Positions 1 through 6,045 of a stretch of DNA of 6,202 nt are shown piece after piece; the stretch's first letter is position 1, and the number at the start of each line of letters is the position of its first letter. The DNA is taken from NCBI GenBank assembly GCA_030634505.1, contig DAOWAQ010000125.1, positions 1-6,202 on the forward strand, in the 5' to 3' direction. Source of the stretch: Calditrichia bacterium (lineage in GTDB: Bacteria > Calditrichota > Calditrichia > JAJRVZ01). The translations under genes were made by a program, and so were the position numbers. The notes under the pieces were generated by a model that saw only the letters and a list, made by a program, of their open reading frames with translations, did not search any database and was not told the DNA's origin.

Positions 1-1013
1 ATATCGGGAATTACATGAATACCATTTTTGAAAAGAATTAAATCCGCTTCAGGAGTTGTGGGTCCGTTGGCTAATTCACAGACAATCTTTGCTTTTATAT
101 TGTTTACATTTGAACCTGAAATTGCATTTTCTAAAGCGGAAGGATAAAGAATGTCAACATCCATCTCAAGTACACTATCCCTGTCTATTCCTTTTGATCC
201 GGGGAAACCTTTGACAGAACCAGAATGTAGTTTGTAATGCACTAACTCCTCAGGATTAAATCCATCAGGATTATAAATACCACCGCGTGAATCACAAACA
301 GCTACAAGCTTGCCTGTACCAAGTAGTTCTTGATGTAATAATGCTGCTCTTTGTCCGGCATTACCAAATCCTTGTATCGCGTAGGTATTTGGTTCAATAT
401 CCAACGAACGACATGCTTCTCTTACCGTGATTACACCACCACGGGCTGTAGCGTCTCTCCTACCTTCGGTTCCACCCACGGTCGTAGGTTTATCTGTAAA
501 TACACCAGGTTGATGCTTGCGAAATATAGTTTCATATTCATCCATCATCCATGCCATTGTCTGAGGATTTGTGTACATGTCAGGGGCAGGTATGTCTTTT
601 TCAGCGCCTATGGTATCAGCTGCAGCACGAATATACGCTCGCGATACATTTTCAAGTTCGCGTTCTGACATTTTTTTAGGATCGCACTCAACACCGCCTT
701 TACTACCGCCAAGTGGTAAATCAACTACTGCTGTCTTCCAGGTCATCCATGAAGCAAGTGCCCTGATAGTATCAACAGTTTCCTCCGGATGAAATCTGAT
801 TCCACCTTTTGCAGGACCTCGGGCATAATTATATTGTACCCGGTAAGCATGAAATATTTCTATTCTGCCATCATCCATTTTTACAGGAATTGTAAACTTA
901 AATTCTCGTTGAGGCCACTTTAAAAGTTCAATTGTTGAATTATCAAAATTGAGTAATTTTGCGGCTTCAATAACTTGTTTTTGTGCAACATCAAATGAAT
1001 TATAAGATTCCAT
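1..1013 (-). CDS. Glu/Leu/Phe/Val-family dehydrogenase, probably NAD-type glutamate dehydrogenase (C-terminus cut by window)
   Basis: Reversibly deaminates glutamate to 2-oxoglutarate and ammonium (family knowledge); cytosolic. I read 337 codons without interruption from ATG 1013-1011 to the window edge. Family members are about 410-430 residues, so some 80-90 C-terminal residues are missing. Visible motifs: KGGIRFHP near residues 69-76, substrate-side Lys93, catalytic-loop GGSKGG with Lys105, PAPD with Asp145, ATARGG around 188-193, Rossmann GFGNAG at 215-220, and an acidic Asp241 at the end of the second Rossmann strand. PAPD and ATARG are typical of the archaeal/Thermotoga/Bacillus RocG-GudB group and differ from the GdhA-type paralogue at 4378-5739. 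The start is supported by AGAGGA seven bases upstream. The ATG follows the stop of the zinc-ribbon gene with no gap, so translation is probably coupled. Glutamate rather than leucine or another amino acid, and NAD rather than NADP, are inferences; the specificity residues were not modelled. Confidence 0.93.
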   Translation of the reverse strand, partial: MESYNSFDVAQKQVIEAAKLLNFDNSTIELLKWPQREFKFTIPVKMDDGRIEIFHAYRVQYNYARGPAKGGIRFHPEETVDTIRALASWMTWKTAVVDLPLGGSKGGVECDPKKMSERELENVSRAYIRAAADTIGAEKDIPAPDMYTNPQTMAWMMDEYETIFRKHQPGVFTDKPTTVGGTEGRRDATARGGVITVREACRSLDIEPNTYAIQGFGNAGQRAALLHQELLGTGKLVAVCDSRGGIYNPDGFNPEELVHYKLHSGSVKGFPGSKGIDRDSVLEMDVDILYPSALENAISGSNVNNIKAKIVCELANGPTTPEADLILFKNGIHVIPD

Positions 1014-1175
1014 TTAGTTTTCCTCTGAATTTTTTTCAATTTTTTGCCCGTCATCGTACATGTCTAAAATTATTCTATACCAACATTTCTTGCACATAAG
1101 CACTCTGTCGACATTTAGCAAAACAATTTGCCAGGGCGAAAGTTTTGTGCCACAATGCGGGCAATTTTCTATCAT
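1014..1175 (-). CDS. Small zinc-ribbon protein (53 residues), function unknown
   Basis: The 53-residue product has two CxxC knuckles, CPHC at residues 5-8 and CKKC at 28-31, separated by 19 residues. This is the classic layout of a four-cysteine zinc ribbon. A hydrophobic stretch (WQIVLLNV, 15-22) lies between the knuckles, and the tail from residue 38 is charged and acidic (DMYDDGQKIEKNSEEN). It resembles the small CxxC-x20-CxxC proteins of bacteria, but I cannot assign a family. No signal peptide or membrane segment is seen. The ATG lies 16 bases after the stop of the ATP-grasp gene. Only a weak GAAAG precedes it, although GGAG occurs at the end of the upstream gene. The frame is closed by a stop at 1205-1203, so any alternative start (e.g. 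TTG at 1187) would add only a few residues. Its TAA abuts the ATG of the dehydrogenase. Position suggests an accessory role for one of its neighbours; this is inference. Confidence 0.82.
   Translation of the reverse strand: MIENCPHCGTKLSPWQIVLLNVDRVLMCKKCWYRIILDMYDDGQKIEKNSEEN
1021..1026 (-). promoter_or_regulatory. Ribosome binding site of the second glutamate dehydrogenase
   Basis: On the minus strand this reads AGAGGA, seven bases before the ATG at 1013-1011. It lies inside the last codons of the zinc-ribbon gene. Ribosomes ending at the adjacent TAA would stop on top of this start, which favours translational coupling. Confidence 0.6.
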
Positions 1176-1191
1176 TTTTTCTTTCAATGGT

Positions 1192-4100
1192 TTACTCCGG
1201 TTTCAAAATAATACCTTTATTTTCCTGTCCGTTCATTTTAATTGTGATTGGTTTTTTTAGAGATAAATGAACAGTATATTGTAGTGCTTCAGTTATTTTC
1301 TGTTGTGTTAGCCATTCCCAATCAATAGATCCTTCATTTTTAAACGAATTAACAGTAAAATAACCTACCATAAATGAAGTTAAATTTTGGAAAAAATGTG
1401 AACCTTGAGAGGGAGTAACCATAAAATCTTTAAAACTGGTTTCTACAATACATATTGCACCAGAAATTTGATCCCATTTTACCGGAATGCCCAACCAGGG
1501 ATCAAGGGTTCCCCATCTACCCACACCAACTAATAAGTATGGTTTATTTGTTGATACCAACTTGGTATTTAATGAACCTATTTCCCTTGCAACATCTTTA
1601 CTTTTTGATCTTTCAAACTTATGATAATCAACATAAACAATATCAAAAATATTTTCAATTATACCATTACCTAACACATGATCGCTTTGGCAAATCAGGG
1701 TTGACTTATCCTCTACATCAATATTTAAAACTTCCATCTCTCGTTTGAGAACTAAAGGACGCATTTGCAATAAACCAAATTCTTTGTTTTTACTTTCGTC
1801 AGCAGCCATGTTAACTGCAAATTCTATTTCGATAGGGGTTCCCATGCCCCAACTTCCCATTTCCAATAATAAATCTAATATATTCGGCAGGGGAATAATT
1901 TTATTTTTTAATATCGGAGCAAAAGTTACGATGCGTGCACCTTGTCTGGATATACCATCATAAATAGCATCATTTTCAGCAGAGTAGGTTGATGCAACAT
2001 AAGATAATGTACCGTCTTTTTCAGAATCGGCTAATTGATAGGATTTTACGAATTCGTCGCTCACGGAAATGGAGTTAGCAGGCTTTGAATCAAATTCCAA
2101 TGCATAAAATTCACGCTGATTATTTCTAAGCGATTCTTTGGTTGAAAAAAACTGCGGCAAATGATTAGGATATTTTGGAGAAAATTTAACAGTATTGCCA
2201 CCATCAACGACGGTTTTTCCCAATCCTAATGCCATAGCAACAATACCGTCTGTAGATTTTTGTGGTGGGGCGGGATAAAAATTATAAGATTTTGCTACAC
2301 CTGAAAAATGTGGATAAAACCTGTTGTGATGTTTTGAACCTACCATTTTTTGAACAATAACAGCCATTTTTTCTTCTTCCAGGCGGTAGGTAGTTACTTT
2401 AATATAATCCTTGGCGCATTGATAAAAAGTTGAGGCATAAACATGTTTTATAGCGTTTAAAAGTTCACTCAGCCTTATTATTTTGTTTTCATGATTATTT
2501 GGAAGCATAAATGTTTTATACACTCCGGCAAAAGGATGGTATTGAGAATCTTCCAGTAAGCTTGATGAACGTACTGCTAATGGTTCCTGAATCAAATCAA
2601 GAAAAGCTGCCAATTGCCCTAATATTTCTTCGGGAAATTTTTCTGCTTTTATAAATCTTTTTGTTAGTTCTTCATCGTTGTCTGATTTTAAGGCAAAATT
2701 TCTCAATTCATTTTCATCGACAAACGTGTCAAACACTTCTGTACCAAGAACAACTGCCGGTGGAACTGAAATTGTAAAATCTTCAAACTGGGTGGGCAGA
2801 TTATAATTATTCATTAAAGTGTTAACAAAGCTTAATCCTCGTGCCTTCCCCCCGAGGGAGCCGCCACCAATCCTGGCAAATCCGCTTTTAGGATCAAATG
2901 TGTCTTTTTTAAAATCTGTTACTATACCTTTCTGGCGTAATTTACGATACTCTTTTAGTGAACTCACAAGATTTTGTCTTAAATCTTCAACAGTATTAAA
3001 ATCATCCACTTTTCTTGGACGTAATTGATGCGCCAACCAAAATTCTGTTCTTGCTTTTAACCAGTTTGAAAAATGATTTCTTTCAGCATGATATTTAATA
3101 CTTTCTTCGGGCACCGAAGATAAAAGGTCTTCAAGACTTCTTAAGTCGGTAGCTCTGCCAACTTCATTGCCTTTTTCAGTCCTAAATATAAAATCACCAA
3201 AACCAAAATTCTCAATTGTAAATTGACGCACCTCCTCCAACAGAGTAGGGGAATCCTTCATTACAAATGATGCACCAAGGCCTTCTGCTTTCTGTTTATT
3301 ATCAAAATTATTTGATTGTAGTAATATTGAAATATCAGGATGTTTGGCCATTACATTTTTTGCAAATTCTATCCCTGCATTGGGGTCTTGAATGCCGTTT
3401 CTTTTAAAATTTACATCCGATATTATGCCTAATATATAATCAGAATATTTTTCAAAGTAATCCCAGGCTTCTTCATAATTAGAGCACATTAATATTTTCG
3501 GTCTGGCCCGCATCCTTAAAAACTTGTGAGTTAAATTAATTCCTTCTGATATGAGTCTCTGGGATTGTTTTAAAAGTTCTGTATAAAGAAGTGGAAGGAA
3601 CGAAGAATAAAATCTCACATTATCTTCAATTAAAATTATGGATTGAACCCCAACAATCCTGGTATCATGATCAACATTTAAACGGTCTTCAAGTTGTTTA
3701 ATAATGGCTATGATTATTCTAAAATCTCCGGTCCAAATAAAAATTCGATCAAAAACAGAAACATCACAATGTTCCACCAATTCAAATAATTCACGGTTGT
3801 CATAAGCAAGAAGTACGACAGGAATATTTAAACCGGACTTTTTTACAAGTTCCGCCATTTTGTAAGCAGGCATATCCTCTATGTGTTGTGTTGTTATGAT
3901 CAGATTAAAGCGTTTTTCTTCTTTGGCCATTGAAATGGCTTCCTGCGCATTGGATACCCTTGTTATTTCCGGTGAATGACTGAGACTAAGTCCCTGATAT
4001 TCATTCCGTATCAACTCATAAATTCGTCCATCTTCTTCAAATACATAAAGGTCATATAAACTTGATACCAAAAGGATGTCACTAACCCTGTATCGCATTA

Positions 4101-4194
4101 GGTTTTGGAATCCCTGGAAACGTGTTCCATACCCATGCTCAAACCATATCGGACCGACAGGTTTGGTATCTTTAAATGTATTATTATTTATCAT
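1192..4194 (-). CDS. Double-receiver / PEP-synthase-type ATP-grasp protein of unknown function (1000 residues)
   Basis: Likely cytosolic; no signal peptide or membrane segment. Residues about 38-170 form a receiver-like fold (starts ILLVSSLYD), but the strand that should end in the phospho-Asp reads NLIITTQ, so it is degenerate. Residues about 184-330 form a second receiver with a full active site: acidic pocket Glu190/Asp191, phospho-acceptor Asp260 (GIISDVNF), Ser294 and Lys313. Residues about 350-430 are a charged helical linker. Residues about 440-815 match the ATP-binding domain of PEP synthase/pyruvate phosphate dikinase: GGGSLGGKARG (443-453), AVRSSSLLED (540-549), FAGVYKTF (555-562), SGVAKSYNFYP (631-641), GLGKTVVDGG (657-666), EIEFAVN (789-795) and LLQMRPL (808-814). 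The remaining 185 residues carry GRWG (892-895) and SQGSHFFQNL (929-938). No swivelling-domain GGxTxH motif is visible and the protein is too short for the TIM barrel, so it is not expected to make PEP. The start lacks a Shine-Dalgarno sequence, but an in-frame TAA lies 10 codons upstream. It heads the operon with the zinc-ribbon and dehydrogenase genes. Confidence 0.9.
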   Translation of the reverse strand: MINNNTFKDTKPVGPIWFEHGYGTRFQGFQNLMRYRVSDILLVSSLYDLYVFEEDGRIYELIRNEYQGLSLSHSPEITRVSNAQEAISMAKEEKRFNLIITTQHIEDMPAYKMAELVKKSGLNIPVVLLAYDNRELFELVEHCDVSVFDRIFIWTGDFRIIIAIIKQLEDRLNVDHDTRIVGVQSIILIEDNVRFYSSFLPLLYTELLKQSQRLISEGINLTHKFLRMRARPKILMCSNYEEAWDYFEKYSDYILGIISDVNFKRNGIQDPNAGIEFAKNVMAKHPDISILLQSNNFDNKQKAEGLGASFVMKDSPTLLEEVRQFTIENFGFGDFIFRTEKGNEVGRATDLRSLEDLLSSVPEESIKYHAERNHFSNWLKARTEFWLAHQLRPRKVDDFNTVEDLRQNLVSSLKEYRKLRQKGIVTDFKKDTFDPKSGFARIGGGSLGGKARGLSFVNTLMNNYNLPTQFEDFTISVPPAVVLGTEVFDTFVDENELRNFALKSDNDEELTKRFIKAEKFPEEILGQLAAFLDLIQEPLAVRSSSLLEDSQYHPFAGVYKTFMLPNNHENKIIRLSELLNAIKHVYASTFYQCAKDYIKVTTYRLEEEKMAVIVQKMVGSKHHNRFYPHFSGVAKSYNFYPAPPQKSTDGIVAMALGLGKTVVDGGNTVKFSPKYPNHLPQFFSTKESLRNNQREFYALEFDSKPANSISVSDEFVKSYQLADSEKDGTLSYVASTYSAENDAIYDGISRQGARIVTFAPILKNKIIPLPNILDLLLEMGSWGMGTPIEIEFAVNMAADESKNKEFGLLQMRPLVLKREMEVLNIDVEDKSTLICQSDHVLGNGIIENIFDIVYVDYHKFERSKSKDVAREIGSLNTKLVSTNKPYLLVGVGRWGTLDPWLGIPVKWDQISGAICIVETSFKDFMVTPSQGSHFFQNLTSFMVGYFTVNSFKNEGSIDWEWLTQQKITEALQYTVHLSLKKPITIKMNGQENKGIILKPE

Positions 4195-4283
4195 GTGACT
4201 AATATAAGGAATTAATTGAATTTATATATAATTTATGATTTTAATAATAAATATATCCAGTCAAATTGTATAAAATGAGAAAC
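4195..4283 (-). other. AT-rich leader of the ATP-grasp operon
   Basis: About 90 very AT-rich bases lie between the terminator and the ATP-grasp start codon. Unless transcription reads through the terminator, the operon promoter must be here. A TTGACT on the minus strand at 4264-4259 could be a -35 box, but no convincing -10 hexamer or Bacteroidota TAnnTTTG element lies at the right distance. I therefore mark no promoter. No Shine-Dalgarno sequence precedes the ATG, which is common in Bacteroidota. Confidence 0.4.
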
Positions 4284-4310
4284 AAAAAAAGCCCGATACG
4301 GGCTTTTTTA
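4284..4310 (-). terminator. Intrinsic terminator of gdhA, probably bidirectional
   Basis: The stem GCCCG / CGGGC (4291-4295 and 4299-4303) closes on an ATA loop. It is flanked by seven A on the left and six T on the right, which extend the stem and supply the U-tract on either strand. Read on the minus strand it lies about 70 bases after the gdhA stop and ends in a T run. It separates gdhA from the ATP-grasp operon. Confidence 0.9.
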
Positions 4311-4326
4311 TAGAATAAATCAGATT

Positions 4327-4352
4327 GTGAAATTAGAATAACTATATTTCAC
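4327..4352. repeat. Short inverted repeat between gdhA stop and terminator
   Basis: GTGAAAT at 4327-4333 is mirrored perfectly by ATTTCAC at 4346-4352, with a 12-base AT-rich loop. In the gdhA transcript it would form a weak hairpin in the 3' untranslated region, upstream of the terminator. It may be chance in such AT-rich sequence. Confidence 0.35.
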
Positions 4353-4377
4353 CTTTGTTGTTCGTTTGAGTTAATTA

Positions 4378-5739
4378 TTATACAATACCCTGATCAAGCA
4401 TTGCATCGGCAACCTTTAGGAATCCACCGATATTTGCGCCATTAACGTAATTACCCGGTGTACCAAATCTGTCAGCATTTTCCATACATGTTTGGTGAAT
4501 ACTTTTCATTATATGACGCAACCTGTTATCTACTTCTTCTCTGGTCCATGGCAATCTCATATTGTTTTGTACCATTTCTAATCCGGATACTGCTACACCA
4601 CCGGCATTTGCTGCTTTTCCGGGTCCATAAAGAATTTTTTTATCTAAGAAAATATTAACACCGTCCGAAGTTGTAGGCATATTAGCGCCTTCGCTTACTA
4701 AATAAATACCTTTGTTAATCAGGTTTTGGGCGTCTTTTGCGTTTATTTCATTTTCAGTTGCACTTGGGAATGCACAATCCGCTTTATGATCCCATAAAGG
4801 ATTATAATCTAAACCAGGATCGATAGGAGTATAAATTGCGCTATCATATTTTTCTGCATACTCTTTTACTCTTCCGCGACGCACATTTTTAAGTTCCATT
4901 ATGAATTCCAATTTTTCTCGGGAAATTCCGGCTTCATCATAAATGTATCCGCTTGAATCGGAAAAGGTTACTGCTTTACCGTCAAGATCAAGTATCTTTT
5001 CAATTGTATATTGTGCAACATTACCAGAGCCGGAAACCAGACAGGTTTTACCTTCTAATGTTTCATTTTTTGTACCTAACATTTCTGCAGCAAAATAAAC
5101 TGCGCCATATCCGGTTGCTTCAGGACGGATTAAAGAACCACCCCAATTTAATCCCTTACCGGTTAATACGCCGGTGAATTCATTTCTTAGTCTTTTATAT
5201 TGCCCAAACATAAACCCAATTTCTCTACCACCAACACCAATATCACCGGCTGGAACGTCAGTATTCGGACCAATATGTCTGCAGAGTTCACTCATGAAAC
5301 TCTGACAGAATTTCATTACTTCATTATCGCTTTTACCTTTAGGATCAAAATCCGAACCACCTTTACCGCCCCCCATTGGAAGAGTGGTTAAACTATTTTT
5401 AAATACTTGTTCAAATGCTAAGAATTTTAATATTCCAAGATTTACAGACGGATGGAAACGAAGTCCACCTTTGTATGGACCGATGGCACTATTCATTTCA
5501 ATACGATAACCACGATTTACCTGTACTTCACCCTGGTCATCTAACCATGGTACTCTAAACAGAATAACCCGTTCCGGTTCAATTATTCTTTCAAGAATTT
5601 TTGCTGCACGATATTCCGGATGTTTTTCCAGAACCAATTCCAATGATTCAGCAACTTCCTGTACTGCCTGATGAAATTCAGGTTGTGCCGGATTTTTTGC
5701 TTTTACATCAGCCATTAAAGAATCAACAAAAGCGCTCAT
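4378..5739 (-). CDS. gdhA: NADP-specific glutamate dehydrogenase
   Basis: Catalyses reductive amination of 2-oxoglutarate with ammonium and NADPH, the direct route of ammonium assimilation into glutamate; a cytosolic hexamer (family knowledge). The 453 residues match the usual 445-450 of the E. coli GdhA type, so the gene is full length. Motifs: GPYKGGLRFHP (87-97), Lys114, GGGKGG with catalytic Lys126, PAGDIGVGG (163-171) with Asp166, RPEATGYG (205-212), Rossmann GSGNVAQ (237-243), FSDSSG (259-264) and AVSGLEMVQN (383-392). The SDSSG at the end of the second Rossmann strand is the form seen in NADPH-preferring GdhA enzymes. The start is fixed by AGGAGG five bases upstream. It stands alone: about 300 bases without a gene precede it and a strong terminator follows. 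It is a distant paralogue of the dehydrogenase at 1-1013, with clearly different motif variants. Confidence 0.97.
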   Translation of the reverse strand: MSAFVDSLMADVKAKNPAQPEFHQAVQEVAESLELVLEKHPEYRAAKILERIIEPERVILFRVPWLDDQGEVQVNRGYRIEMNSAIGPYKGGLRFHPSVNLGILKFLAFEQVFKNSLTTLPMGGGKGGSDFDPKGKSDNEVMKFCQSFMSELCRHIGPNTDVPAGDIGVGGREIGFMFGQYKRLRNEFTGVLTGKGLNWGGSLIRPEATGYGAVYFAAEMLGTKNETLEGKTCLVSGSGNVAQYTIEKILDLDGKAVTFSDSSGYIYDEAGISREKLEFIMELKNVRRGRVKEYAEKYDSAIYTPIDPGLDYNPLWDHKADCAFPSATENEINAKDAQNLINKGIYLVSEGANMPTTSDGVNIFLDKKILYGPGKAANAGGVAVSGLEMVQNNMRLPWTREEVDNRLRHIMKSIHQTCMENADRFGTPGNYVNGANIGGFLKVADAMLDQGIV

Positions 5740-5744
5740 TAAAA

Positions 5745-5750
5745 CCTCCT
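5745..5750 (-). promoter_or_regulatory. Ribosome binding site of gdhA
   Basis: On the minus strand this reads AGGAGG, a perfect Shine-Dalgarno sequence, five bases before the ATG at 5739-5737. It is the strongest such site in the window and contrasts with the ATP-grasp gene, which has none. High translation of gdhA is expected. Confidence 0.88.
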
Positions 5751-5829
5751 GTAATAATTTGTAGGTAAAATTTAATTATAATTTTAAAATCGCAGATTCT
5801 AATACAGAATTCATACAATCTGAGAGGAA

Positions 5830-5859
5830 AGTATAAAAACTTATAATGCTGGTAAACAA
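5830..5859 (-). promoter_or_regulatory. Candidate gdhA promoter (weak)
   Basis: On the minus strand TTGTTT (5859-5854) and TATACT (5835-5830) are 18 bases apart, a sigma70-like arrangement about 90 bases before the gdhA start. The TATACT runs on into TTTCC, only loosely like the Bacteroidota TAnnTTTG element. In AT-rich DNA such matches are frequent. Confidence 0.3.
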
Positions 5860-5877
5860 TAGAATCTGTGAAAATTA

Positions 5878-5896
5878 TGTAATAATATTTATTACA
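5878..5896. promoter_or_regulatory. 19-base palindrome, possible operator
   Basis: TGTAATAA and TTATTACA form perfect 8-base arms around a TAT centre, with TGT...ACA ends as in many dimeric regulator sites. It lies about 140 bases upstream of the gdhA start and just upstream of the candidate promoter. No specific regulator can be named, and AT-rich sequence yields such symmetry by chance fairly often. Confidence 0.3.
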
Positions 5897-5956
5897 AATG
5901 TACTAAAATAGAATAAGTTTTAATTTTTTAAAATATATATACAATGAGGGAGAAGT

Positions 5957-6015
5957 GGAGTGATGGGGTGATGGAGTAATGTATTTATAGTAACTCAGTA
6001 CTCCAATACTCCAAT
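5957..6015. repeat. Fold-back cluster of 8-base repeats (GGAGTRAT)
   Basis: Three direct octamers GGAGTGAT, GGGGTGAT and GGAGTAAT run head to tail at 5957-5980. After a 19-base AT-rich spacer, two copies of the inverted form ACTCCAAT follow at 6000-6015. The two arms pair imperfectly; the best core is TGGAGTA against TACTCCA, 7 of 7. It resembles short interspersed fold-back elements found between genes in Bacteroidota. It may also act as a weak terminator after the response regulator. Confidence 0.7.
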
Positions 6016-6045
6016 TGATATTTTTTTAATACCAAAAGTGTAAAT

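Larger units (their letters stand above)
5740..6045. other. Intergenic region between the response regulator and gdhA
   Basis: There is no plausible gene on either strand. From the gdhA side it holds the Shine-Dalgarno site, a weak candidate promoter (5830-5859), a 9-base inverted pair (CAGATTCTA at 5793-5801 and TAGAATCTG at 5860-5868), a 19-base palindrome (5878-5896) and an octamer fold-back repeat (5957-6015). No GC-rich stem with a T run follows the response regulator stop, so its transcript may end at the octamer fold-back or continue into gdhA. Confidence 0.7.

Noticed and set aside
351..668. Open plus-strand frames opposite the second glutamate dehydrogenase (also 571-792)
   Set aside because: They lie wholly antisense to a clear enzyme gene, have Cys/Phe/Ser-rich compositions without motifs, and have no ribosome binding site.
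1060..1260. Plus-strand frame across the zinc-ribbon gene and the end of the ATP-grasp gene
   Set aside because: It is antisense to the CxxC-bearing frame, which has the better domain evidence and exact junctions with its neighbours.
1192..4194. Calling the 1000-residue protein pyruvate phosphate dikinase or PEP synthase (ppdK/ppsA)
   Set aside because: Only the ATP-binding domain is present. No phosphohistidine motif is visible and there is no space for the PEP/pyruvate barrel, while two receiver domains are added at the N-terminus.
4195..4264. A promoter for the ATP-grasp operon built on TTGACT at 4264-4259
   Set aside because: No acceptable -10 element occurs 16-19 bases downstream, and the AT-rich context gives many false matches.
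4458..5391. Three open plus-strand frames opposite gdhA
   Set aside because: They are low-complexity shadows of an intact, fully conserved gene and have no recognisable domains.
5793..5868. CAGATTCTA / TAGAATCTG inverted pair as an operator or mobile-element end
   Set aside because: Nine-base arms 58 bases apart are expected now and then by chance in a 300-base AT-rich spacer. There is no transposase or target duplication.
5957..6015. CRISPR array
   Set aside because: The units are 8 bases, adjacent and partly inverted. There are no spacers of regular length and no cas genes.
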